Part shown: piece after piece, positions 56,102 to 64,000 of the stretch
How positions within the stretch are numbered: the first letter of the stretch is position 1
Layout of the letters: each line of letters starts with the position of its first letter
DNA from: Leguminivora glycinivorella
Taxonomy: Eukaryota > Arthropoda > Insecta > Lepidoptera > Tortricidae
Assembly (NCBI RefSeq): GCF_023078275.1
Contig: NC_062973.1
Coordinates: 19,896,956-19,960,955 of the forward strand
Direction of reading: 5' to 3'
DNA: 64,000 bases
Notes under the pieces: generated by a model
Database searches by the model: none
What the model was told of the DNA's origin: nothing
What the model saw: the letters and a program-made list of their open reading frames with translations, nothing else
Program-made: the position numbers and the translations under genes

Positions 56102-56246
56102 GTAACGCCGTGTCTTGCGTGGGCGACGGTCGCGCGACCGTCGCCGTCGCGTCTCGTACTTCCATATCAATAAGGTTTGATTTCGTATGCGTCGCATCGC
56201 CGTCGCGCGACCATCGCGACCACGACCACGCAAGCCACGGCGTAAC
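56102..56246. mobile_element. G+C-rich foldback MITE
   Basis: GTAACGCCGTGTCTTGCGTG at the left is matched by CACGCAAGCCACGGCGTAAC at the right. CGACGGTCGCGCGACCGTCG inside is itself a palindrome, and CGTCGCGCGACCATCGCGAC lies on the other side. A plus frame at 56110-56331 spans it and is largely artefact, although the part after 56246 (LAAQFKEDVIWHKLYVPQ) has coding-like composition. Confidence 0.75.
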
Positions 56247-56440
56247 TTCACCGAACGATCAAGATCCTTCTTATCTCGCGGCGCAGTTTAAAGAAGACGT
56301 AATTTGGCACAAGCTTTATGTTCCCCAATGATTTACTTCCACCATCAGCCATCAATCACTCCATATCTCATTTTTTATCATAATATTTACATTCAAAACG
56401 TTGGCACGATTCTGACCAATAACCTAACCACAAAATTAAA

Positions 56441-56664
56441 ATTTTGAAAAAACCCCCGACCGCGACATAGTAGACTGATTTTAATGAAACATGGCTAAGA
56501 ACGCTCCCGACTAACTGAGCTTTCAGACAAAAAAAAACTAAATCTAAATCGGTTCATCCGTTCGGAAGCTATGATGCCACAGACACACACACACAGACAG
56601 ATAGACAAACAGACAGACACGTCAAACTTATAACACCCCGTCGTTTTTGCGGCGGGGGTTAAAA
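56441..56664 (-). mobile_element. Complete reverse copy of the family-B element
   Basis: GAAAAAACCCCCGACCGCGA, CATAGTAGACTGATTTTAAT, then AATCGGTTCATCCGTTCGGA, a (CACA)/(CAGA)n run at 56584-56620 and GTCAAACTTATAACACCCCG, TCGTTTTTGCGGCGGGGGTT. Mirrors 52999-53278. Confidence 0.8.
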
Positions 56665-56792
56665 ATAGTAGAAAGAGTGGCAATATCGTAGTGTCGTGTC
56701 GTCTCGTTTTCTCACACATATTGAATTGAAATGGATGAAACGACAATACAATGTTGCCACTTTTTAATTTATACTCTTTTTAGTCAGACTGC
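56663..56792. mobile_element. Second copy of the MITE at 1.86-1.99 kb
   Basis: TAGTAGAAAGAGTGGCAATA at the left and ATGTTGCCACTTTTTAATTT, then ACTCTTTTTAGTCAGACTG at the right, with CGTTTTCTCACACATATTG in the core, match the first copy. It abuts the family-B element directly. Confidence 0.7.
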
Positions 56793-57299
56793 ACTGACTG
56801 AAGTTAAAACGCAATTAAAATGTACTCCTGATTCATTTCTAAATAAACTAGATTGCAACTAACGTTTGTGTCAGAAATAAAATTAAACATAATTGAGACT
56901 GTGCTCAGACAATGAGACCGGCGGTCAAGTTTATAAAATAACAACCAGAATCAAAACTGAATAGGCTAGAATGTTCTCAAGTTCTCAAAATGGTGTCATT
57001 TGTTGACCGGAATGCCTAGTCTTATACTTATTATATTAGGGATTATTATTCCTTTATCACGCCTGCTGGAAACGTTTTACCTTCGAAAACACTCCTTAAT
57101 ATGGCGGGTTGGAATAACTTTTCAAGTTACATAATGGGGATTTTAATTTTTCAATAAGTGCGAGCAAGAATTGTAAAATAATATACTTGGTCTATTTTAT
57201 GACATGCTTCGTTAAAAGGATTTTATTTGAATACGTCTGTAAGTACCAACATGATTTGTTTTCTTTGTGTAATTGAAAAAAAAACTAATATTCTAAATT

Positions 57300-57416
57300 T
57301 CAAATCGATAGCATAAGTAGTTCTTGAGATCCTTAGAAATGTGACAGACGGACAGACTGAGTCGCACCATAACCTTTTTGGTACGGATAGTACGGAACTA
57401 CGGAACCCTAAAAAAA
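57300..57416. mobile_element. MINE-2-like remnant
   Basis: GTGACAGACGGACAGACTGA, then TACGGAACTACGGAACCCTA, AAAAAA: the microsatellite side and the CTACGGAACCCTAAAAA terminus only. Confidence 0.65.
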
Positions 57417-58342
57417 TACGACGCCTAACAATTGCTACCTACCTGCCGACGACTATTTCATTATCCATAATTATATATTATTTGTTCATGTATCAATACG
57501 AGTAAGTTTGTCAAGTGTATATTATGTTACCAAAAATGTGTATAGGTAACTTCATTGCCAAGTAACAGTTTTCAATATGGTGAAACGTCTACAAAAAAGT
57601 AATTTCCAACATTTATTATCTTTACAAGTTTACAACACAAGTGATATAACCAATATTGGTTAGTGAATCAATCAAGTCACCTTTCATCGCTTGCAAACAA
57701 TAACTAAAAGAGAGCCATGACTTATTCATAGACCTCGGACGCGAAAAAATCTGCAATGTTTTCCCGGTTGAATGAACCGCAGCTTGAACAAGCGGAACAT
57801 GAACAACCTCAGTCAATTGGCACATGACCCGATTCTTGAGTCTATTGAACCTGTGGCATTCGGTTTTTAAATGATAATGATATTAATGAGATGATAGTTA
57901 ACAATTAAAACGGTTATTTTTACGGAAATCTACGGCCGAGGCTCGGTTGAGGCTTGTTTCTTCCGTTACCTATTTAAAGAATGTATGAACGATAGATTAG
58001 AAATTGAGAACCTTCAATCACAGAACTCAAAGAAAGCTCGCCCAATTAATAGTAAAGAGTAAGGTATGGTCCACCTTACACCTCTTTCTTATTTTTCTCT
58101 GTATTTTTTTCGTTGTAGAATAAAGTCTTAAACTACTAAAATTGAAGTCGGGCAAGTACAGGTGCAAAATACTGAAATATATGGCCAAATACCGGTTAAA
58201 ATTTAAATAACATTGCTTGAATTTACAATTTGTTTTTTCTCAGATTGCATTTGAACCACTTACTTTCATTAATTGTGCCTTGGCCTTGGTTTTATGTCGA
58301 TGCCTTTTAAACATATTACCACTAATTTACGTTTATGCCTGT
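57417..58342. other. Gene-free stretch
   Basis: No repeat or exon is recognised; a minus frame at 57622-57825 is unsupported. Confidence 0.35.
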
Positions 58343-58464
58343 TAGGGTCACTTGCACCACCAAAAATGGTGGATTAACCCGAGATTAACCCACCATTTTA
58401 TATGGAATTTGACAGTTGACAGCCCACTAACCTTGAGTTAAGCGGGCGGTGCAAGTTGCCCTTA
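58343..58464. mobile_element. Opposite-orientation copy of the 26.45-26.56 kb MITE
   Basis: AGGGTCACTTGCACCACCAA at the left and CGGTGCAAGTTGCCCTTA at the right, with CCACCATTTTATATGGAATT, TGACAG inside. Confidence 0.75.
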
Positions 58465-58813
58465 CACATGTATGAAAACATTAACAACTTATATTATATC
58501 ACTTCATATAATGCTGATGATCGTTCACAAATTACGTGAATCATCACATCGAAGCAGATCGAGTGATTCATCAACTCGAACTCATAATTACAGGGTTAAA
58601 TAACGCTTACTCGACTGTTAAACAAACAGTGTCAGGCTATTATGACACCTGCTGGGCCAGCAATGATAGCGATATATTATCGATTAATTGTTTATATAAA
58701 GTAGCGCAAGAATCAAAATGTATATACACGTGGGGTCAGTCAGTAAACAAAGTATGGTTATTGCATTGCATAAGTAAGTGCCCAGCAGCTGCATATGTTT
58801 GGCGCGAGATTAT

Positions 58814-59073
58814 GTCGCCGCGACATAGACTAGTCGTCCTTATGTCATTAAGGGTCCCCCCATATCTAGCGTCTCGCGAGCGTAGTGTCGAGCCAACTGT
58901 ATGGTCCGACGCCGACGCTACGCTCGCGAGACGCTTGATGTGGGGGACCCTTATCTGCACCGATACCATGGTCGCGAGATAAACGATAAAACATCAGGCC
59001 GTCCCTATCACACTTACAAATAGTGGGAAAGGGACGGCCTGATGTTATAAATATCATTTTTCGCGCGACCATG
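58814..59073. mobile_element. Cluster of three MITE pieces
   Basis: (1) 58814-58852 has TTATGTCGCCGCGACATAGA, then CGTCCTTATGTCATTAA, a fragment of the family at 15982 and 59849. (2) 58853-58951 is a complete MITE: GGGTCCCCCCATATCTAGCG, TCTCGCGAGCGTAG against CTACGCTCGCGAGACGC, TTGATGTGGGGGACCC. (3) 58967-59073 is another: CATGGTCGCGAGATAAACGA against TTTTTCGCGCGACCATG, with an inner hairpin ACATCAGGCCGTCCCTATC against GGGACGGCCTGATGT. Piece 2 seems inserted at the end of piece 1. The plus frame 58536-58982 and minus frames here are artefacts of these repeats. Confidence 0.75.
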
Positions 59074-59109
59074 TTTGCCTGCCTGGTATAAAACATTATA
59101 ATATACCAT

Positions 59110-59146
59110 TATGTCGCGGTCGCGAGTTTTTTCAAAAATTGTATTT
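59110..59146 (+). mobile_element. Terminal scrap of the family-B element
   Basis: TTATGTCGCGGTCGCGAGTT, TTTTCAAAAATT matches the right end of 52999-53278. Confidence 0.5.
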
Positions 59147-59172
59147 TTTGGTTAGCTTATTTTTGTACTTAC

Positions 59173-59266
59173 TTAATAGTGAGGGCGAGGAGCACAATGA
59201 TTAGCCCGACCAGGGCCATGGCGATGACGACGCCGCATATCATGTAATTCGCATCATTTGGGGCAT
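59173..59266 (-). CDS. Internal exon encoding a single transmembrane helix
   Basis: In sense orientation the acceptor TTTTTTGTCCGCAG (AG at 59267-59268) precedes ATGCCCCAAATGATGCG. The donor CTATTAA|GTAAGTAC begins at 59172. The 94-base exon in its only open phase reads APNDANYMICGVVIAMALVG, then LIIVLLALTI: a short extracellular-type lead followed by about 22 strongly hydrophobic residues, a typical single-pass membrane segment. It needs one base from the upstream exon (giving Asp) and passes two on. Donor and acceptor are both near consensus, and the codons are G/C-rich at third positions. It belongs to a membrane protein whose other exons are not found here: upstream exons should lie at higher coordinates, downstream ones lower. 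Receptor or adhesion-type protein is plausible; family not recognised. Confidence 0.72.
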
Positions 59267-59273
59267 CTGCGGA

Positions 59274-59848
59274 CAAAAAAACATGGCGTTAGTTTTTATT
59301 GGCAAGTTCAGATATCTGCGGACAAAATTACATAGTGTTATTTTCTTTCACGTTGAGGACTTCGAATATCATGATATTTTAGTTAATATTTTAATTAAAT
59401 AGAAAATTCACTCTCGAAGACTCTCTCTCAGGATAACTTTACTTGTGACATTTGGAGCCATTTAGACAAATAAAGTTTTTTTAGAATGATTTTAATTTGT
59501 ATCCAAGTTTGGCTTTTAAATTTTATATAAGTACATATAATATACCTCTCTAAATAATTAACTATAGTCTCTTTATCTTCAATTGTTAATTCTCTGTGTA
59601 ATGTTGATTTGTAAAAGTGTCTAGGTGCTATGCTATTTGCTTCATAAATGATTTGTATTTTGTATCATGTAATTCACCACATCTTAAGGGGCATCTGTGA
59701 ATAAAATTACATTAACGCGTGAATCATCGCTCTGAAAAAATCGTGCTCGCGAGTCGCGAAATATTTTCTGTTAATAGATGTTGAAGGTAACTGGTGTTAA
59801 TAGAATGTTGTATTTTTAATTTAATTTATCGCCTTTTTTCTGTAAGCT
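59274..59848. other. Intron next to the membrane exon, with copies of the exon edge
   Basis: ATCTGCGGACAAAA at the exon's 5' edge (59266-59279) is repeated at about 59313-59326 with ATTACATAGTGTTA following. A longer diverged copy, CATGTAATTCACC then GGGGCATCTGTGAATAAAAT, lies at about 59667-59705. The last resembles the exon start but carries an in-frame stop. No other exon is seen. Confidence 0.5.
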
Positions 59849-59974
59849 GCAGGCCTAGCACATGATGGCCGCGGGAGTATGTCGCCTGTCCTTATGTCAT
59901 TAATACAATTAGACAAAGACGTGTCATCTATCTCGCGGCGACATACTCCCGCGGCCATCATGTGCTAGGCCTAC
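59849..59974. mobile_element. Second copy of the foldback MITE at 15.98-16.12 kb
   Basis: GCAGGCCTAGCACATGATGG, CCGCGGGAGTATGTCGCC at the left and GGCGACATACTCCCGCGGCC, ATCATGTGCTAGGCCTAC at the right. The centre (GTCCTTATGTCATTAATAC) is inverted relative to the first copy, and the left arm is shorter. Confidence 0.85.
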
Positions 59975-60281
59975 TGGTTGTAATAGAAACGTGGTAGCGG
60001 ATTAATTTAAGACATTCATTCAAACGTCGTCGTAGTATCAAACGATTAAAAAGTATTAAGCGTATTTGTTTAGTTATTATTATTATACCTAGTTATTTTC
60101 TTTTTCATATAAGTCAAAGACTACTCTAGTTTTCTAATAACGTAGTAGCATTTTACAAGTAGGTACATACATACAGTACCTATCTGTTTTTTGGCGCGTC
60201 CAGTCAGATTTTGGTTCTGCGCAATGTGCCTTGTAAGGTTCAACTTTTCTTCAGGTACCTACGTTACGGTATATAAGTAAC

Positions 60282-60836
60282 AAAAAACCGGCCAAGAGCG
60301 TGTCGGGCCACGCTCAGTGTTGGGTTCCGTAGTTTTCCGTATTTTTCTCAAAAACTACTGTACCTATCAAGTTCAAAACAATTTTCCTAGAAAGTATTTA
60401 TAAAGTTCTACTTTTGTGATTTTTTTCATATTTTTTAAACATATGGTTCAAAAGTTAGAAGGGGGGGAACGCACTTTTTTTTCCTTTAGGAGCGATTATT
60501 TCCGAAAATATTAATATTATCAAAAAACGATCTTAGTAAACCCTTATTCATTTTTTTATACCTATCTAACAATATATCACACGTTGGGGTTGGAATGAAA
60601 AAAAATATCAGCCCCCACTTTACATGTAGGGGGGGGGGTACCCTAATAAAACATTTTTTTCCATTTTTTGTTTTTGCACTTTTTTGGCGTGATTGATATA
60701 CATATTGGTACCAAATTTCAGATTTCTAGTGCTAACGGTTACTGAGATTATCCGCGGACGGACGGACGGACGGACGGACGGACAGACAGACATGGCGAAA
60801 CTATAAGGGTTCCTAGTTGACTACGGAACCCTAAAA
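60282..60836 (-). mobile_element. MINE-2-like element, reverse orientation
   Basis: AAAAAACCGGCCAAGAGCGT, GTCGGGCCACGCTCAG at the left; a (GGAC)n-(AGAC)n run at 60757-60790, ATGGCGAAACTATAAGGGTT, CCTAGTTGACTACGGAACCC at the right. Near-identical to 20480-21044 and to 62536-63086. Confidence 0.85.
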
Positions 60837-61308
60837 ATGTCTTCAATAACAATATCTGCGCAAAAGTTTCACGTCAAAATAGTCCGTGCCTAACGGGCCC
60901 GTACCACTTTGCCAATTGTACCGCGTTAATTTGCGGACCGTACTAATCGATAAGGCGGGGAAGACCGGATCGATAGCGGTACACACTGGCAATAAGGACA
61001 CGCTACTGGTACTTAATAAACTCAATATGGATATAACTATGTTAAAAGTAGAAGTACATTATACTCAAATAGAAAACATTGTATAGTATGTACCTTCGAT
61101 TTATTAGAATGATTTTCCTACTACCTACATAACCTATGGTTTAAAATGGGGGCGGAGTCAAATCCGGGTCTTCAGGTTACGCGCTTACGCGGCTAAAGCC
61201 GCTAAAGTGACCAACCCGATCGCCCAATAAATTTTAAACTTGTGTGAAATTTCAGCTTTTAACTTATTAATTAAACACGTTAAACCTTCGTGAGACATAT
61301 TCAAATAA
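60837..61308. other. Unassigned segment between the inverted MINE-2-like pair
   Basis: A plus frame at 60886-61086 (with LIDKAGKTGSIAVHTGNKDT) has coding-like composition but no recognised domain or splice sites. CGATCGCCCAATAAATTTTA follows. Confidence 0.3.
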
Positions 61309-61917
61309 GGCGTAGTTCATGATTCAAAGTTACTATTTGATTCTCACGTGGACAGCATCGTGAAGAGCGCTACCAAGTCCCTTGGGTTCATAATGCGCAG
61401 CTCTTCTGAATTTAAACAAGCTAAGACGTTGAAAATCCTATATTGTTCATTCGTACGAAGCAAACTTGAGTACGCATCCCAGGTCTGGAACCCCTGTTAC
61501 AATATTTATATAGACAGGATCGAGCGGATACAGAGAAAATTTATTAAGTTTTTATGTTTTAAATTAAGTACTCCTTATAACTCATCTCAGTATGTTAGTG
61601 TATGCAAAAAACACCATATGTTGCCTTTGTATCACCGTCGGGAAATCGCTGACACTACTTATTTCCTAAAAATCACTAGCGGCAGCGTTGATTGCCCTGA
61701 TCTGCTTGGTAGTATTATGTTCAACACTCCCAATAGGGTTAAAAGGTACAATCCACCTATTTCGATTCCCTTTGCGTCCTCGAACTACAGACGTAACAGT
61801 TTCCTCGTTCGCGCAGCTAGAACACTTAACAGGCTATCTAGAGAGCACGATATTGACGTATTTAATGCAAATACCCAGGCTATACGGCGTAATTTAACTG
61901 TTAAATTCTTTATGTGA
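61309..61917 (+). pseudogene. LINE reverse-transcriptase C-terminus (jockey/CR1 type), 5'-truncated
   Basis: The frame is open from about 61309 (GVVHDSKLLFDSHVDSIVKS), upstream of the first ATG at 61348, and runs about 200 codons to TGA at 61915-61917. Recognisable family features in order: SATKSLGFIMRSSSEF, ILYCSFVRSKLEYASQVWNP, DRIERIQRKFIKFLCF and the final SFLVRAARTLNRL. These make up the region after the polymerase palm in jockey/CR1-type LINEs. The catalytic palm with its aspartates and the endonuclease are missing. The surviving part has no internal stop, so the copy is fairly young. Confidence 0.85.
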
Positions 61918-62222
61918 GCTTGTCTTTTAATTTTTATTTTCTTTTCTATTTCGTATGCTTGATCATTTTTCTTCTTTTTAATCTTCCCGGTTTTTCCTTT
62001 TGTTTCGCATCTGTATTAACATTAGATTTATGTACTTGTCTAGTCTAAGCATATTTGTATACCTACTTGTAATACCTAATACCTAGTGAAGTTAATTTCT
62101 ATAAGATTTCTATCGGTGAGAACCTGTAATTGGCCTCTTGTTTCTATTGTTTCTGTTAACATGTTTCATGTGCTGTTGGTTTTCCAATAAATAAATAATA
62201 AATAATAAATAATAAATAATAA
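61918..62222 (+). mobile_element. 3' untranslated region and AATAAATAAT tail of the LINE
   Basis: T-rich untranslated sequence, then (AATAAAT/AATAAT)n at about 62186-62222 in place of plain poly(A). With the coding part the surviving element is about 0.9 kb. Confidence 0.7.
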
Positions 62223-62535
62223 TTAATGAATCTACGGTTGTACTCGAGTTATTATATCGCTATTGCTGCGACATGTTTCGAGCCAATTTCATTAATTATT
62301 AAATAAAGACCGATTTAGACGGTACGAGATCTTGCATGAGTTTTATTACAAAGCAGCATTTAAATTGGTCATCTGATTGGCTGTAACCTCAACAGTCCGC
62401 AAATATAAAACCGCATGTGAGTTCAGGCAAAGTCTAGAAGACCTTTAATACCATGGATACTAAGATTACGGATGCCGAGACCTCTAAGATGGAGAGCCTG
62501 ATACTTACTCATTTTTGAAAGAGTTTGTTTACGTG
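62223..62535. other. Gene-free stretch
   Basis: Nothing firmly assigned. CCGATTTAGACGGTACGAGA, TCTTGCATGAGTTTTATT at about 62309-62346 resembles the end of a moth MITE that I recall, but no partner end is seen. Confidence 0.35.
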
Positions 62536-63086
62536 TTTTTAGGGTTCCGTAGTCAACTAGGAACCCTTATAGTTTCGCCATGTCTGTCTGTCTGTCCGTC
62601 CGTCCGTCCGTCCGTCCGCGGATAATCTCAGTAACCGTAAGCACTAGAAAGCTGAAACTTGGTACCAATATGTATATCAATCACGCCAACAAAGTGCAAA
62701 AATAAAAAATGAAAAAAAATGTTTTATTAGGGTACCCCCCCTACATGTAAAGTGGGGGCTGATATTTTTTTTCATTCCAACCCCAACGTGTGATATATTG
62801 TTGGATAGGTATTTAAAAATGAATAAGGGTTTACTCAGATCATTTTTTGATAATATTAATATTTTAGGAAATAATCGCTCCTAAAGGAAAAAAAAGTGCG
62901 TCCCCCCCTCTAACTTTTGAACCATATGTTTAAAAAATATGAAAAAAATCACAAAAGTAGAACTTTATAAAAACTTTCTAGGAAAATTGTTTTGAACTTG
63001 ATAGGTTAAGTAATTTTTGAGAAAAATACGGAAAACTACGGAACCCTACACTGAGCGTGGCCCGACACGCTCTTGGCCGGTTTTTT
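62536..63086 (+). mobile_element. MINE-2-like element, forward orientation
   Basis: TTTTTAGGGTTCCGTAGTCA, ACTAGGAACCCTTATAGTTT, a (GTCT)n-(GTCC)n run at 62582-62617; it ends GAGCGTGGCCCGACACGCTC, TTGGCCGGTTTTTT. Same family as 20480-21044 and, in reverse, 60282-60836. Frames at 62978-63181 and 63057-63245 are not genes. Confidence 0.85.
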
Positions 63087-63724
63087 GATTTAGGGTACAG
63101 TGTGTTTATTAAATTTAACGGTAAACCACGCTGGGAACTCCGTGTACGCAAAATATATAGGTACATTATACAAGTTATCAATGTCTGCTGTGAATTCCAG
63201 TTACTGTGTATTATTTTCCTTCCTGTCTTATTTGTATTTATATAAACTTACCTAAATACATAACTTCCTTCGAAACGATGGAACTGAATTGTTTTCAGTT
63301 TTATGTATTGAAGGGACATGGGACAGACTTTTTTCGACAGCATTTTTTAAAGTACTTACTTCATAAATATTAAAAAGAAATTGCCTCTTACAACATTAAT
63401 TCAAGATGAGTTATTTGTAAAAATATATTAGGACCACAAAAAAGGGTAGCACAGAAGTTACATCATACAATATACGGTAGCAATACGAGCTTTCTATTAT
63501 CGGCTTGTAAAACAAAGAAAAGGAAAACAAAGCTTTCAAACCTGTCGATACTAACGTGCGCGAAAGGCGAATGTGATCTCATTACTTATGTAACCTTATT
63601 ATTTAAAACTAACAAGTTTTACTACTATCTAGTAATGTCTGTGGCATTTCACTTAGGGCCAGTCCACACTAGCGCCTCCCAAGCATCGGTGTCTAGCTAA
63701 CAATATGTTATGACAGATGCTGCC
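63087..63724. other. Gene-free stretch
   Basis: A+T-rich, nothing recognised. Confidence 0.35.
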
Positions 63725-63874
63725 TAAAGCTGTGTTTAGACGAGCAAGCTATTGCTGCAAGTTTTGAGACAGAAGTATATGCAAGAAAGATATGCAAATA
63801 TTTTCCACTCACTCTTACCTATAGTTGCATCTCAAAACTTGCAGCAATAACTTGCTAGTCTAAACTCAGCTTAA
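63725..63874. mobile_element. MITE with AGCTGTGTTTAGACGAGCAA ends
   Basis: The left arm 63728-63770 (through ATTGCTGCAAGTTTTGAGA) is matched in reverse complement by 63830-63873 (TCTCAAAACTTGCAGCAATA, ACTTGCTAGTCTAAACTCAG). The arms are about 43 bases with few mismatches. Confidence 0.8.
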
Positions 63875-64000
63875 GTAATTGTTTGAAGTGAAACTTCTGA
63901 TGCGTTTTCCAATTAATGACAGCGTCAAAAATTTAACGCTCAGTGTTGCCAACTCGAATTTTGAAAAAATGCTAGCCTGTTGCCAGGAACATGTCAAACA

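Noticed and set aside
58536..58982. 148-codon plus-strand open frame
   Set aside because: The second half is MITE sequence; the first half lacks domain, splice or codon support.

Overview
The window is a gene-poor stretch of an insect nuclear genome, almost certainly from a moth or butterfly (Lepidoptera). It is A+T-rich and has spliced exons with GT-AG borders. It carries arthropod-type core promoters (TATA; initiator plus downstream promoter element) and the pentamer CCTAA of insect telomeres. It is filled with short interspersed elements of kinds I know from Lepidoptera: four long copies plus one remnant of (GTCY)n-bearing elements with the sub-terminal AGGGTTCCGTAG motif (MINE-2-like), and many terminal-inverted-repeat MITEs. 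Family names come from memory of such repeats; no database search was possible. There is no rRNA gene, complete tRNA, CRISPR array or bacterial-type operon.

Layout. 0-10 kb: a possible terminal exon at the left edge (minus strand), then MITEs, a retroelement 3' end with a clear 12-bp target duplication (6.0-6.3 kb), a MINE-2-like element and a LINE tail. 10-27 kb: strong foldback elements (10.3, 10.6, 11.0, 16.0 kb), a LINE 3' fragment (16.9-17.2 kb), a second MINE-2-like copy (20.5 kb) and more MITEs. 27.8-30.0 kb: the best gene of the window, minus strand, with a TATA promoter, two coding exons and a 123-residue basic protein that I cannot name. 34.4-35.7 kb: a broken pogo/Tigger-like transposon. 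35.95-36.94 kb: a hAT-type non-autonomous element with an exact 8-bp duplication. 37.97-38.13 kb: a first coding exon (minus) under a CpG-rich leader. 40.7-41.2 kb: a plus-strand promoter (initiator plus DPE at exactly +28), leader exon and small lysine-rich coding exon. 43 kb: the C-terminal end of a piggyBac-like transposase, abutted by a LINE 3' end. 46.7 kb: a perfect 88-bp palindrome.

51-60 kb: one MITE split by a 1.17-kb inverted-repeat element; a second promoter/leader/lysine-rich-exon unit (54.3-55.65 kb) whose intron appears to be interrupted by a 940-bp element carrying a CCTAA minisatellite; clustered and nested MITEs; and a transmembrane exon (59.2 kb, minus). 60-64 kb: two MINE-2-like copies in opposite orientation bracket a LINE reverse-transcriptase C-terminus.

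The host genes seen are fragments of several separate transcription units on both strands and show no sign of working together. The rest of the window is mobile-element debris and unassigned A+T-rich DNA. I did not find a dedicated new biochemical system. The most novel-looking items are the pair of DPE-promoter/lysine-rich exon units and the telomere-like minisatellite inside a mobile element.
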